From Pseudomaricurvus sp033283335 (GTDB taxonomy: Bacteria; Pseudomonadota; Gammaproteobacteria; Pseudomonadales; Cellvibrionaceae), in NCBI GenBank assembly GCA_033283335.1, contig JAWMQP010000001.1:62001-126000 (forward strand): a stretch of 64,000 nt of DNA, written 5' to 3'. The first letter of the stretch is position 1. The number at the start of each line of letters is the position of its first letter. The notes beneath the pieces are model-generated. The model was not told the DNA's origin, ran no database searches, and saw nothing but the letters and a program-made list of their open reading frames with translations. This document shows positions 8,598 to 16,846 of the stretch, piece by piece. The position numbers and the translations under genes were made by a program.

Positions 8598-9365
8598 TTA
8601 GTTCTTGTAAGTAACTTTTTTTAATTCAGTATTGGTGCCCCTGATAACGGTTACATATGCGGTGTGGTAGGGCGTGTAGGTCCTTTTGGGTTTTACAACC
8701 TTGGGTTCCAGTTGTGGCTCCTCTTCATCTAATGGATTGCGCAAGGTCAGCTGGATGTTGCCTTCCTGGCGAGCTTTAAAAATGGTTTCGGCTTGAGAAG
8801 GGGTGGTTTCCAGTGTGACGGCCCGTACAATGACCGGGTCATTTTTGTTGGTGCTTTGTGTCTGGTCCACGGCTAACACTTTTATGTTCTTTAAGATGGT
8901 GTCTGTCGAGGTGCCTTTTTGACCCCGTTTCGCCGCCAGAATATCCACCATATTGCCAGGCAATAAAAACCCAGCAACCCCGATAACATCGTCAACTCTT
9001 ATGGTAATGGCCCGTTTTTTGGGCGATATAATAGAAGCCAGTGTGGACCCTGTTAAATGCTCGGAAAGACGTTGTTTGCGCAAGATATCCCCTTCAAGAA
9101 CTTCAGCCGTTGCAATTTTTCCTTCAACTTCTTCCAGCGAGGTAAATACGTCTTCTGGCACCATTTTTTTTGGCATTGGGGACAGTTTCAGGTTTATTGA
9201 CTCAATCTTGTGGCCGAAGGGAATATCAGTTGCGGCCATGACTACGCCAATCTGCTCTTCGGTGACGACTCTATTTTTATTCTGAGCCCAGTTATTTGCC
9301 ATCCAGGCAGCGCCTATTGCCAGAAAAGCGGATAGACCCAATAGCAGAGTGGTTCTAGGTTTCAT
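8598..9365 (-). CDS. cpaB: Flp pilus assembly protein CpaB/RcpC
   Basis: A 255-residue protein with an N-terminal signal anchor (about 5-24), then a SAF domain (about 40-105) with VVMAATDIPFGHKIESINLKL and the GDILRKQRLSEH segment. The RcpC/CpaB domain follows, with the typical RAITIRVDDVIGVAGFLLPG motif near 120-145. CpaB is periplasmic and is thought to connect the secretin with the inner-membrane machinery or cell wall. The start overlaps the stop of the upstream ATPase gene by 4 nt, so it is translationally coupled. Confidence 0.92.
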   Translation of the reverse strand: MKPRTTLLLGLSAFLAIGAAWMANNWAQNKNRVVTEEQIGVVMAATDIPFGHKIESINLKLSPMPKKMVPEDVFTSLEEVEGKIATAEVLEGDILRKQRLSEHLTGSTLASIISPKKRAITIRVDDVIGVAGFLLPGNMVDILAAKRGQKGTSTDTILKNIKVLAVDQTQSTNKNDPVIVRAVTLETTPSQAETIFKARQEGNIQLTLRNPLDEEEPQLEPKVVKPKRTYTPYHTAYVTVIRGTNTELKKVTYKN

Positions 9366-10756
9366 TCGTAGTGCTCCTGGTTGAGTGTAACTTCTGGTCT
9401 TCTATCGTGTTCGGAAAAATCTACAAAATAGGTCCTCCATGCCCAATGAATCCTTTCTCGCGTCATAACATTGTTTTGGCCCAGGTAGCGAGCATGATCG
9501 TGTGCAATGCTGAAAAGATCACGGGGATGGCAGGGTAGCAGTGGGGTTTGGCTTTTCTTATGCAGTTCATTGGTGAGATAAAAAAATGTATCCACATTAA
9601 ACTCTACATCATGTTCTTGGCATTGTTTTCGCCATAATTTCTCGTATGATTTTTCTTGCAAGAATTCAAATTTGATTTTGTAGCCAATGCGCCTCAGAAA
9701 GGCTTCGTCGGCAAGATCCAGTGGGTTGATATTGGATGAGAAAATCAAAATCTGGTCGAAAGGGATTTCGAAATGTCGGCCGGTACCTAAGGAAAGGTAG
9801 TCCACCTTTTCTTCCATAGGGACAATCCAGCGATTGAAAATTTCTGCCGGTGATGGCTTTTGACGTCCCATGTCATCGATGATAAAGATTCCACCGTTGG
9901 CTTTAAGTTGTAAGGGGGCTTGATATTGACGGTGTTCTGGATTATATCGAATTTCCAGCATATCCATGGTTAATTCGCCGCCGCAAACCACAATGGGCCT
10001 TTTGCATTCCAACCATCTCGGGTCCTGGTGGAGATTTGCTCTCAAGCTGCCTGTTTGCTTGTCTAATTGTTTAGGCTTTACCTGGTGAATTAACGGGTCG
10101 AATACTTCTATGATGGTATCGCCTACCGCAATGGAGTAAGGAATCAGGCAATAATCACTAAACGCCGATGTGAGTTTTGAAATTGTGTAAGTCTTACCTG
10201 AACCTGCCGGGCCGTATATGAATATGGCTCTGCCTGAATTGACCGCCATGCCCAGTCGATCCTTTACGACCGGGTGAATTACAAACTCTTTGAAAGCTTC
10301 GTCAATATCATCTCTGCCAATGGTGTTTTTATGGATTGAATTCTCTTTTATATATGTTTGGTATGCAGCTGCTGGTACAGGTGCTGGTCCTATATAGCCA
10401 CTTTTGGCGATGGCTTCAACCCCATGGGTTCGACCTCTTTCTGTGAATCCATAGGCCAAAGTTGTTTTGGAACCCTGGCTGGGCTTAACCTCAATAAGAG
10501 AGTCCCTCCTTAATGACTGTAGGATTTCATTAATCACCGGGCCTGCCAGCGCTAACTTTTGGCTCAGGTTGTGGGTGGTTAGCGATCCAGAGGCATATAA
10601 ATGTTTGCAAGTTAAATCTCTGAGAAGAGATTCAGAAAGTCCGGTGTCAGAAATAGTTTTGGGCGCTAAAATCAATGCGTGCGAATTGGTTAAGCGTTGT
10701 TGGCTAGACTCGTAACCATCGAGATTAACATATTGGTCTGGAAAGGAAGTTTTCAT
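9362..10756 (-). CDS. AAA-family ATPase with N-terminal winged helix, Tad locus
   Basis: A 464-residue protein from the ATG at 10756, which overlaps the prepilin peptidase stop (ATGA); longer frames would run inside that gene. Residues about 40-110 look like a winged-helix domain (LLRDLTCKHLYASGSLTTHN then ILQSLRRDSLIEV). The AAA module has Walker A GPAGSGKT at 182-189, Walker B IFIIDD at 290-295 and a sensor-like FSSNINPLDLADEAFLRRIGYK. It ends in an alpha-helical lid region. It differs from TadA and TadZ and has no named role I can give with certainty. Similar ATPases occur in other tad loci, so a part in pilus regulation or assembly is likely. Confidence 0.75.
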   Translation of the reverse strand: MKTSFPDQYVNLDGYESSQQRLTNSHALILAPKTISDTGLSESLLRDLTCKHLYASGSLTTHNLSQKLALAGPVINEILQSLRRDSLIEVKPSQGSKTTLAYGFTERGRTHGVEAIAKSGYIGPAPVPAAAYQTYIKENSIHKNTIGRDDIDEAFKEFVIHPVVKDRLGMAVNSGRAIFIYGPAGSGKTYTISKLTSAFSDYCLIPYSIAVGDTIIEVFDPLIHQVKPKQLDKQTGSLRANLHQDPRWLECKRPIVVCGGELTMDMLEIRYNPEHRQYQAPLQLKANGGIFIIDDMGRQKPSPAEIFNRWIVPMEEKVDYLSLGTGRHFEIPFDQILIFSSNINPLDLADEAFLRRIGYKIKFEFLQEKSYEKLWRKQCQEHDVEFNVDTFFYLTNELHKKSQTPLLPCHPRDLFSIAHDHARYLGQNNVMTRERIHWAWRTYFVDFSEHDRRPEVTLNQEHYE

Positions 10757-11334
10757 AAGTCCACTAGAATTTTTAATCCTGTTAAAAGTTCTAAAGGCTC
10801 TTTTAAAAGCACTAAGCTGCATCCAGCTGAAATGGCAATTGCAAAGGCAAATTTCTGTCCGGCGACTTCGTCGCTGGCGGGAGCTAGGTACACCCATTGT
10901 TTTGTCAGGATGTAGGTTTTGAGTATCATAAAATAGCGCTTTATGTAATCCGGCAATCCGCCTTTAACAATTAGAATTGCTAAGCCTATTAGTGAACCAA
11001 TTGCCAGGCTGAGAAGGGCAGCTAATACTGCTTCATTTTCATTCATGAAAACTGCGGTTGCACCAATAAGTTTTACGTCGCCAGCACCCATTGCGCCAAT
11101 CATGTGTAATGCCAAAAAAATACCAAAAGCAATAGAGCTTGCCGCAATTCCATGAAAAAACCCACCAAGTCCGTTATTGGTAATTTGCCATGAAATACCG
11201 GCAATAAAAATTATTAATGACAATTGGTTTGGTATTTTTTTTGTTTTTATATCTATGGCAGACGCTATAAAAAGTAATGAGATTAGAAAAACATATTCTG
11301 GGCTTTCTTCGATGGATGTTAAAACATTATTCAT
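10753..11334 (-). CDS. tadV: Prepilin peptidase TadV/CpaA (type IV leader peptidase family)
   Basis: A 193-residue integral membrane aspartic protease. The first catalytic Asp is D28 in ASAIDIKTKKIPNQ and the second is D86 in the GxGD motif GAGDVKLIGA (83-86). Hydrophobic helices flank both. It lacks the zinc-binding methylase domain of PilD, as is normal for TadV/CpaA. It cleaves the leaders of Flp and the TadE-like pseudopilins. The gene follows flp, separated by 77 nt that contain a strong hairpin, and overlaps the next ATPase gene by 4 nt. Confidence 0.92.
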   Translation of the reverse strand: MNNVLTSIEESPEYVFLISLLFIASAIDIKTKKIPNQLSLIIFIAGISWQITNNGLGGFFHGIAASSIAFGIFLALHMIGAMGAGDVKLIGATAVFMNENEAVLAALLSLAIGSLIGLAILIVKGGLPDYIKRYFMILKTYILTKQWVYLAPASDEVAGQKFAFAIAISAGCSLVLLKEPLELLTGLKILVDL

Positions 11335-11353
11335 GGATTAAATTTAACTCTTA

Positions 11354-11377
11354 AAGTTGGCAGCAAGCTGCCAACTT
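11354..11377 (-). terminator. Hairpin between flp and tadV (attenuator or partial terminator)
   Basis: A perfect 10-bp inverted repeat (AAGTTGGCAG / CTGCCAACTT) with a 4-nt loop lies between the flp stop and the tadV start. On the minus strand the stem is followed by an AT-rich but broken U stretch, so termination is likely partial. Such an element would allow high pilin output with lower expression of the assembly genes. Confidence 0.65.
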
Positions 11378-11411
11378 GATTAAGTGCCTTTATTTGATGG
11401 GTGTGCTTTTA

Positions 11412-11639
11412 CTAACCGCCTCCTGCAGCTGCAGCTGCAGCTGTAGCTCCAGAGGTAGCGTTGCCTTCTCCCAACTTATCTCCAAGGAATCCAATGGAAA
11501 CTGCAACTTCCTCTCCTAGGGTGGTGAATGCTGCAATGGATCCCGCCACAATCAAACTCCCAGCCACCGCATACTCAACAGTTTCCAAACCTTCCTCATC
11601 CTTCAGAAAGGCAATCACCTTTTGTTTAAAATCCTTCAT
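11412..11639 (-). CDS. flp: Flp/Fap pilin, major subunit of the Tad pilus
   Basis: A 75-residue prepilin. The leader MKDFKQKVIAFLKDEEG ends at Gly17; cleavage would yield a mature pilin starting LETVEYAVAG with Glu at +5 and the Flp-typical Glu-Tyr pair (E22-Y23), then a hydrophobic helix (about 24-40). The C-terminus is unusual: a low-complexity run of Ala, Gly, Ser and Thr (about 60-75). GGAG lies 6 nt before the ATG. It is the first gene of the operon, and the hairpin behind it suggests separate, higher expression. Confidence 0.9.
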   Translation of the reverse strand: MKDFKQKVIAFLKDEEGLETVEYAVAGSLIVAGSIAAFTTLGEEVAVSIGFLGDKLGEGNATSGATAAAAAAGGG

Positions 11640-11876
11640 TGGTTAACTCCAAAAATTTATGATTAAAATATTCCTTACGTCAGAAACCGCCCGGTCTCTG
11701 AAGCTAAATTTAGGCGCCGCTTTCTGAGGGGGTTAGGATCATTTTGCAAACGACCCGGATTATTTTGATCGGCTGTAGGTGTTTATTGGCGGAAGATCGG
11801 GTCTTAAAACTGGAGTGGTGATTTAACAAAAACGCTTACAAATCACTTTGGCGCCAATATTTCAGGTTCAATGTTG

Positions 11877-11942
11877 GACATTTGTCGTAGTACTGCTAAA
11901 TTTAGACAAATGTCCTACTTGTTTATTTGTGTGACATATGTC
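11877..11942. promoter_or_regulatory. Three GACAwwTGTC palindromes spaced exactly 28 bp (putative operators)
   Basis: Copies lie at 11877-11886 (GACATTTGTC), 11905-11914 (GACAAATGTC) and 11933-11942 (GACATATGTC). Start-to-start spacing is 28 bp both times. The first two also form an 11-bp perfect inverted repeat (GGACATTTGTC / GACAAATGTCC). They sit in the 544-bp gap between flp and the divergent AraC-type gene, so they could control either or both. The bound protein is unknown. I see no other gene or clear promoter in the rest of 11640-12183. Confidence 0.6.
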
Positions 11943-12183
11943 TCATTTGCGCTGTCTGAATGGCACTTTTATTACCATAAAATCTAATGTATTCCGCGCC
12001 AACTCCATTAGGCTTTAGATATAAGAAGTTCAGCTTTATAGGTCTGTAGGCTATTAATTCTTTTCAACTCACGGCTTGGCGCCAGAATGACTAGGTTCGT
12101 ACTACGGGGTAATTAAGCGGTAGTTAAGTTAAGGTGCTGAAAAAGGGAATTTAGGAAGTCCGTTACAGTTACAGGGAATAGCA

Positions 12184-12984
12184 ATGACGGCGTCTATTTT
12201 GTGGTTCAACTTCTCCGCGAACGAAAACCGTACGAATCTGGCTGACGAGTTCAACAAGCACGTTCATGTTTGTGTAGAAAATTACGCCACTGGGGTGGCA
12301 GCTGAACAGATAAACCAGGCTGATTTGCTGTGTTTTGAATTCGATTTCCCAGATATATCCAGCCTTGATTTCCTCAAACAGGCTCGACGAAAGTTTCCCC
12401 ATGTGCCGGTGATGATGGTGTCTATGGTGAACTCCGCCGAGCTGGCCATTTGGGCTTTGCGAATGCAGGTTTGGGAGTATTTGGTGGCGCCGGTGGACAG
12501 CAAGGAAGTCAAGGCGGTGGCTGAATCCTTGCTGGGTATGACTCGAGCTGAATCGCCGGTGCTGCACAGTCTGTTCGATCAGAGGCGCTCGGCTGTGCCG
12601 GTGGATTGTCGCTACCTGAATAATCGCAAGTCACCGCAGGCCAGCGTCGCTCCGGCCCTGAATTACGTCAATGCCCACCTGCATGAAAAAATCCGCGAAG
12701 AGGAGGTGGCCCGACTTTGTAATATGTCACCTTTCAAGTTCAGCCGGGCCTTTAAGCGCTGTTACGGTCGAACCTTTCAGGAGTATGTGATCTCCCAGCG
12801 GTTGGACAAGGCGTCCCAGTTATTGCTTAACCCCAATGTCCTGGTGGTGGATGTGGCTCATCAGGTGGGGTTTCGAGACCCTTCCTACTTCACCAGGTTG
12901 TTTAAGAAGCATAAGGGAATCTCTCCCAGCGATTGTCGTGACAGTCTAGAAGTCACCTTGCCTGAATTGAGTTCCGTCACCTGA
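12184..12984 (+). CDS. AraC-family regulator with a pseudo-receiver N-terminal domain
   Basis: A 266-residue protein with two parts. Residues about 3-118 have the outline of a response-regulator receiver domain (ILWFNF at strand 1, DLLCFEFDFPDISSLDFL at the acceptor site, VPVMMVS, then WEYLVAPVDSKEV). The acceptor Asp is replaced by Glu52, the N-terminal acidic pair is Asn-Phe, and the conserved Lys is Ala, so it should not be phosphorylated. Residues about 155-255 form the AraC double helix-turn-helix (EEEVARLCNMSPFKFSRAFK and VVDVAHQVGFRDPSYFTRLF). Divergent orientation from the Tad pilus operon suggests it controls that operon; this is an inference. Confidence 0.85.
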   Translation: MTASILWFNFSANENRTNLADEFNKHVHVCVENYATGVAAEQINQADLLCFEFDFPDISSLDFLKQARRKFPHVPVMMVSMVNSAELAIWALRMQVWEYLVAPVDSKEVKAVAESLLGMTRAESPVLHSLFDQRRSAVPVDCRYLNNRKSPQASVAPALNYVNAHLHEKIREEEVARLCNMSPFKFSRAFKRCYGRTFQEYVISQRLDKASQLLLNPNVLVVDVAHQVGFRDPSYFTRLFKKHKGISPSDCRDSLEVTLPELSSVT

Positions 12985-13072
12985 TCCGACTGTTGATTGT
13001 TTCGCAGAGCTTCTTCTTTGGTGGTAAAGTTTCATTTTTCTGAAACATACGCATCCAAAGTAGGTAAGCCTT

Positions 13073-13999
13073 ATGGGAAGCCGCCAAACCGCTCTGTTAG
13101 GGCAGCTCAGCGATGTGGATTTACGCTTGCTGCGGGTTTTTCGGGCAGTGGCCGAATCCGGCGGTTTTGCCGCCGCGGAGCTGGAATTGAACATTGGTCG
13201 CTCGACCATCAGTCGACATATTAAAGATCTGGAAATCCGCCTGGGCGTGACACTGTGTCGGCGTGGTCGGGGTGGGTTTGCCCTCACGGATGAGGGGCGA
13301 CAGATCTACCAGTCCACCTTGCGTCTGTTGGCGTCCCTGGACAGTTTTCGTGGGGAGGTGGCGGATATTCACAAGCGCATGACCGGTCATATCGCCATGG
13401 CGCTGTTCGATAAAACCGCCACCAACCCCGAGTCGAAAATCCATGAGGCCCTGGCCAGGTTTGATGGCTTGGCGCCGGAGGTGAGTCTGGATATCAATGT
13501 AGAACCCATCAATGAGATTGAGCGGGGGGTGATGGAAGGGCGTTTTCAATTGGCGGTGATTCCTACCCACCGCACCTCGCCCAGTCTTGCCTACCAGCAT
13601 TTATTCTACGAACAGATGTATCTGTATTGTGGCTATCGACATCCGCTCTACGACACTGCAGATATCAGCATCAACGACGAGGCGATACGGGCCTCGAAAT
13701 ACGCTGGCCTGGGCTATCACTCACCCAATATGGAAGTGGGCAACCGGTTGGGGTTGCAGCGGGATATCACCGTCAACGATCAGGAGGCCATCGTCCACTG
13801 CTTGCGTTCCGGTCGATATATCGGTTATTTGCCGGACCACTACGCCGAGACCTTTGTCCGGCAGGGGTTGATACGGCCGATCTGTCCCGACCGCTATCAA
13901 TACCAATGCGACTTTGTGGCCATTCACCGGGTTTCCCCCAAGCCTTCGCGTATCGTCGCGACGATGCTGGAGTGTTTGCGTTCAGTGCATGCTGGCTAG
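13073..13999 (+). CDS. LysR-family transcriptional regulator
   Basis: A 308-residue regulator. The winged helix-turn-helix spans about 10-70 (LLRVFRAVAESGGFAAAELE, then IGRSTISRHIKDLEIRLGV). The effector-binding domain covers about 95-300 with the usual type 2 periplasmic-binding fold pattern. The effector is not evident. It is convergent with avtA, and its stop codon lies inside a short tandem repeat. The target may be elsewhere, since no divergently oriented neighbour is present; the upstream AraC-type gene runs the same way. Confidence 0.88.
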   Translation: MGSRQTALLGQLSDVDLRLLRVFRAVAESGGFAAAELELNIGRSTISRHIKDLEIRLGVTLCRRGRGGFALTDEGRQIYQSTLRLLASLDSFRGEVADIHKRMTGHIAMALFDKTATNPESKIHEALARFDGLAPEVSLDINVEPINEIERGVMEGRFQLAVIPTHRTSPSLAYQHLFYEQMYLYCGYRHPLYDTADISINDEAIRASKYAGLGYHSPNMEVGNRLGLQRDITVNDQEAIVHCLRSGRYIGYLPDHYAETFVRQGLIRPICPDRYQYQCDFVAIHRVSPKPSRIVATMLECLRSVHAG

Positions 14000-14030
14000 T
14001 GCTACTGGCTAGTGCTACTGGCTAGTACTA
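13992..14030. repeat. 13-bp tandem repeat, three copies, containing the lysR stop codon
   Basis: CTGGCTAGTGCTA is repeated at 13992-14004 and 14005-14017, with a one-base variant at 14018-14030. The first copy carries the TAG stop of the LysR-type gene, so each copy repeats the end of the gene. It looks like slippage duplication in a short intergenic space. Confidence 0.85.
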
Positions 14031-14043
14031 CAGGGCTGTTGAT

Positions 14044-15300
14044 CTAGCCCTCGGCGTAAGCGCGCCTGACTTCTTCGGCGATGATTTCCACGCCCTGTTT
14101 CACTGCGCTTGCGTCCTGGGCATAGGAGACCCGGATGCACTCGTGCTTGTGGGGCCAGTCGTCATCAATACCAATAAAGAAATTATGGCCGGGTACTACC
14201 AGCACGCCCCGTTGCTTGAGGCGCTGGTAGAGCTGCTGGCTGGTGATGGGCAGGCCTTCAAACCACAGCCACAGGAAGATGGCGCCCTCGGGTTTGTGAA
14301 TATGAAAGGGCAGGTCGCCCAGGGACTGTTTAAACCACTGGACTGTTCGCTGTGCACCCTCGCGATAGAAGGGGGCGACATGTTGTTGTGAGAGCGACAG
14401 AATTTCACCGGTGCGAAACAGTTCTTTCGCTAACGCAGGTCCCAGGGTGCCGCACGCCAGGCTGACAATGGTGTTGGCGTTAGTGAAGGCGTGAATGATC
14501 TCTTCGTTGGCCACGATGATGCCGGTGCGGACACCGGGCAGGCCCAATTTCGACAGGCTTAACGCAAGAATGGTGTTGTCGTTCCAGTGGGGTTGGGCTT
14601 CGGTAAACACAATGCCGGGAAACGGCAGGCCGTAGGCGCCATCAATAATAAAGGGCACATCCCGGGCCCGGGCCAGCTCATCCAGGTGCAGAACTTCATC
14701 GTCCGTGAGCACATTGCCGGTGGGATTGGTGGGGCGCGAGACGCACAGGGCAGCCGTCTGCTCGGTCAGCGTCAGTCGAGAAAAATCCACATGGTACTTA
14801 AACAGTCGATCATCCAGGTGTTCAATGCCGGGGCGGGTGGCAGTAAAAAAGTTATCGCTCAGCCCCACATCGCCATAGCCCAGGTACTCCGGCGCCAGGG
14901 GTAAGTGAATGGAGCGCTGGCTGCCATCGGGCATCGCCCCGGCGAACATGTTGTAGAGCACAAAAAATGCAGATTGGCTGCCGTTGGAGACGGCGATGTT
15001 GTTACCGGTAAGGTGCCAGCCAAACTGACGGTTAAGAAACGCCGCCAGTTGATCGCGAAAGTCTTTATCGCCCTGGGGTGACTGGTAAATCCCGAACAGG
15101 CTGTGGCGCTGCTGTGGGTCGGCCAGAATGTGTTCCAGGCGCTGCTGAAAAATGGCTTCCACTTCCTGCAGGCGACCGGGGTTGCCACCGCCCATAAAGA
15201 TCATGTCAGGGTTTTCATTAAGGGCGGTGCCCAGATCGTCCATCAATTCCACAATGCCGGAGTCACCGGCAAATTTTTGACCGAAAGCGGAGAGTTTCAT
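14044..15300 (-). CDS. avtA: Valine-pyruvate aminotransferase
   Basis: A 418-residue fold-type I PLP aminotransferase from the ATG at 15300, matching the length of E. coli AvtA. Recognisable segments are MGGGNPGRLQEVE near the N-terminus, AVSNGSQSAFFVLYN in the cofactor region, CVSRPTNPTGNVLTDDE, and the PLP-binding Lys in LSLSKLGLPGVRTGI. The family transfers amino groups between L-valine (or 2-aminobutyrate) and pyruvate, giving alanine and 2-ketoisovalerate. It is a single-gene unit, convergent with the LysR-type gene and divergent from the CoA-transferase gene. I would not exclude a different amino-donor preference. Confidence 0.88.
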   Translation of the reverse strand: MKLSAFGQKFAGDSGIVELMDDLGTALNENPDMIFMGGGNPGRLQEVEAIFQQRLEHILADPQQRHSLFGIYQSPQGDKDFRDQLAAFLNRQFGWHLTGNNIAVSNGSQSAFFVLYNMFAGAMPDGSQRSIHLPLAPEYLGYGDVGLSDNFFTATRPGIEHLDDRLFKYHVDFSRLTLTEQTAALCVSRPTNPTGNVLTDDEVLHLDELARARDVPFIIDGAYGLPFPGIVFTEAQPHWNDNTILALSLSKLGLPGVRTGIIVANEEIIHAFTNANTIVSLACGTLGPALAKELFRTGEILSLSQQHVAPFYREGAQRTVQWFKQSLGDLPFHIHKPEGAIFLWLWFEGLPITSQQLYQRLKQRGVLVVPGHNFFIGIDDDWPHKHECIRVSYAQDASAVKQGVEIIAEEVRRAYAEG

Positions 15301-15554
15301 CAGTAGTACAACCAAGCGCTAGAACAGAGATAATTCGGGGCGGATTGTAACATGGATGAAGGCTCAACCTGATGGCCTCAGTTACCAGATTTGGCCGGTG
15401 TGTCGCCTGTTATCCGTCTTGTCTGTGAAGGCAGTGGCTTCCAGGATAGTGCGGTTGATGCCCTATACGGCAGGCAGTTGGCTGTTATGATGTCTCAATC
15501 GCTCGATTCATACATAACTCGAATACTTCAGAATACATCTCAGGGGATGCGTTT

Positions 15555-16712
15555 ATGTCAGGACCTCTAGCAGGCATCAAGGTGGTTGAAATTGCAGGGA
15601 TTGGACCGGGCCCGTGTGCAGGCATGATGCTGGCCGACATGGGGGCGGAGGTGATCCTTGTGGACCGCAAGGTGGCCAACGCCAATGCCGCGCCTATTGT
15701 GCCGGGGGATAACCCCAGTCAGAACGCCTTTTTTAACCGGGGCAAGAAATCCATCGCGGTGGACTTAAAGAGCCCGCAAGGCCTTGAGTTGGTTCATAAG
15801 CTGGTGGCCAGTGCCGATGTGTTGATTGAAGGCTTTCGACCCGGCGTGATGGAGCGTTTGGGGTTGGGGCCGGAAGTGTGCCTGGAAAGTAATCCCCGGC
15901 TGGTGTATGGGCGTATGACGGGCTGGGGCCAGACCGGACCGCTGGCGAAAGCCGCAGGTCACGACCCCAATTACATAGCGCTGAGTGGCGCACTCTATTA
16001 CGGCGGACGTCAAAACCATCCACCGACCGCCCCCCTGACCCTGGTGGGTGACCTTGGGGGCGGTACCATGATGCTGGTGTGGGGCATCATGTGCGCGTTG
16101 TTTGAAGCCCAGCGCAGCGGCCAGGGGCAGGTGGTGGATGCCGCCATCACTGACGGTTCGGCCTATATCTCAACCCTGTTGATGATGATGCGCAACACTG
16201 GCCAGGTGCAGGATCAATTGCAAACCGGTTGGGTCGATGGTGCCGCGCCCTGGAGCGATACCTATCAATGTGCCGATGGCGGTTACATCACAGTCTGTGC
16301 GCTTGAGCCACAGTTTTATCAGGAGTTGCTGTCGCGCCTGGAGCTGACCGATAACCCCCTGTTCGCGCAACAGTGGGATACCACGACCTGGGCTGAGGGG
16401 CGTGAGTGCCTGGCGTCCATATTTTTGGGAAAAACCCGAGATCAGTGGTGTGAACTGCTCGAAGGCACAGATGTCTGTTTTGCGCCGGTTCTCAATTTTG
16501 CCGAGGCCCGTCAGCATCCCCATAACGTCGCCCGGGGAACGTTTATTGATGTCAATGGTATTCCTCAACCGGCACCTGCACCGAAACTCAGCAATTACCA
16601 GCCGCAGGTAAAAGCCTGCCCGGAACCGGGCGAACATACCGAGATGTTGTTGCAAGAGATGGGGTTGGATGCTGACACCATCACCCATTTGCAGGCTGCA
16701 CGAGTCGTTTAG
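15555..16712 (+). CDS. CaiB/BaiF-family CoA-transferase, alpha-methylacyl-CoA racemase-like
   Basis: A 385-residue class III CoA-transferase-fold protein. The N-terminus (GPLAGIKVVEIAGIGPGPCAGMMLADMGAEVI) and the GHDPNYIALSG motif (about 135-145) closely follow the alpha-methylacyl-CoA racemase branch. Other family landmarks are RGKKSIAVDLKSPQG and GMTGWGQTGPL-like text near 121-130. Racemases of this group interconvert 2R- and 2S-methylacyl-CoA, allowing beta-oxidation of branched chains or sterol side chains. No fatty-acid genes lie beside it, so the substrate is unclear and a true CoA-transferase remains possible. Confidence 0.83.
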   Translation: MSGPLAGIKVVEIAGIGPGPCAGMMLADMGAEVILVDRKVANANAAPIVPGDNPSQNAFFNRGKKSIAVDLKSPQGLELVHKLVASADVLIEGFRPGVMERLGLGPEVCLESNPRLVYGRMTGWGQTGPLAKAAGHDPNYIALSGALYYGGRQNHPPTAPLTLVGDLGGGTMMLVWGIMCALFEAQRSGQGQVVDAAITDGSAYISTLLMMMRNTGQVQDQLQTGWVDGAAPWSDTYQCADGGYITVCALEPQFYQELLSRLELTDNPLFAQQWDTTTWAEGRECLASIFLGKTRDQWCELLEGTDVCFAPVLNFAEARQHPHNVARGTFIDVNGIPQPAPAPKLSNYQPQVKACPEPGEHTEMLLQEMGLDADTITHLQAARVV

Positions 16713-16846
16713 GCCGATTGGCTATGCCGTACTCTCTGTCGTGTTAAGGTCCTAGTAATGTCGCGGTAAGGCAACTAGTCGCGACTGAGCTGAATACGTT
16801 AGGCTTAATCTATCTCATCCATTCATCACTTGGGAGCAAGCTGGCG

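Noticed and set aside
11961..11975. Sigma-54 promoter near the AraC-type gene (TGGCAC at 11961)
   Set aside because: The -12 position reads AC instead of GC, so the essential dinucleotide is missing.
14142..15188. Long antisense frames inside avtA, putA, secD, sufB and other genes
   Set aside because: They mirror GC-rich codon use of the real genes, lack start signals and have no recognisable domains.
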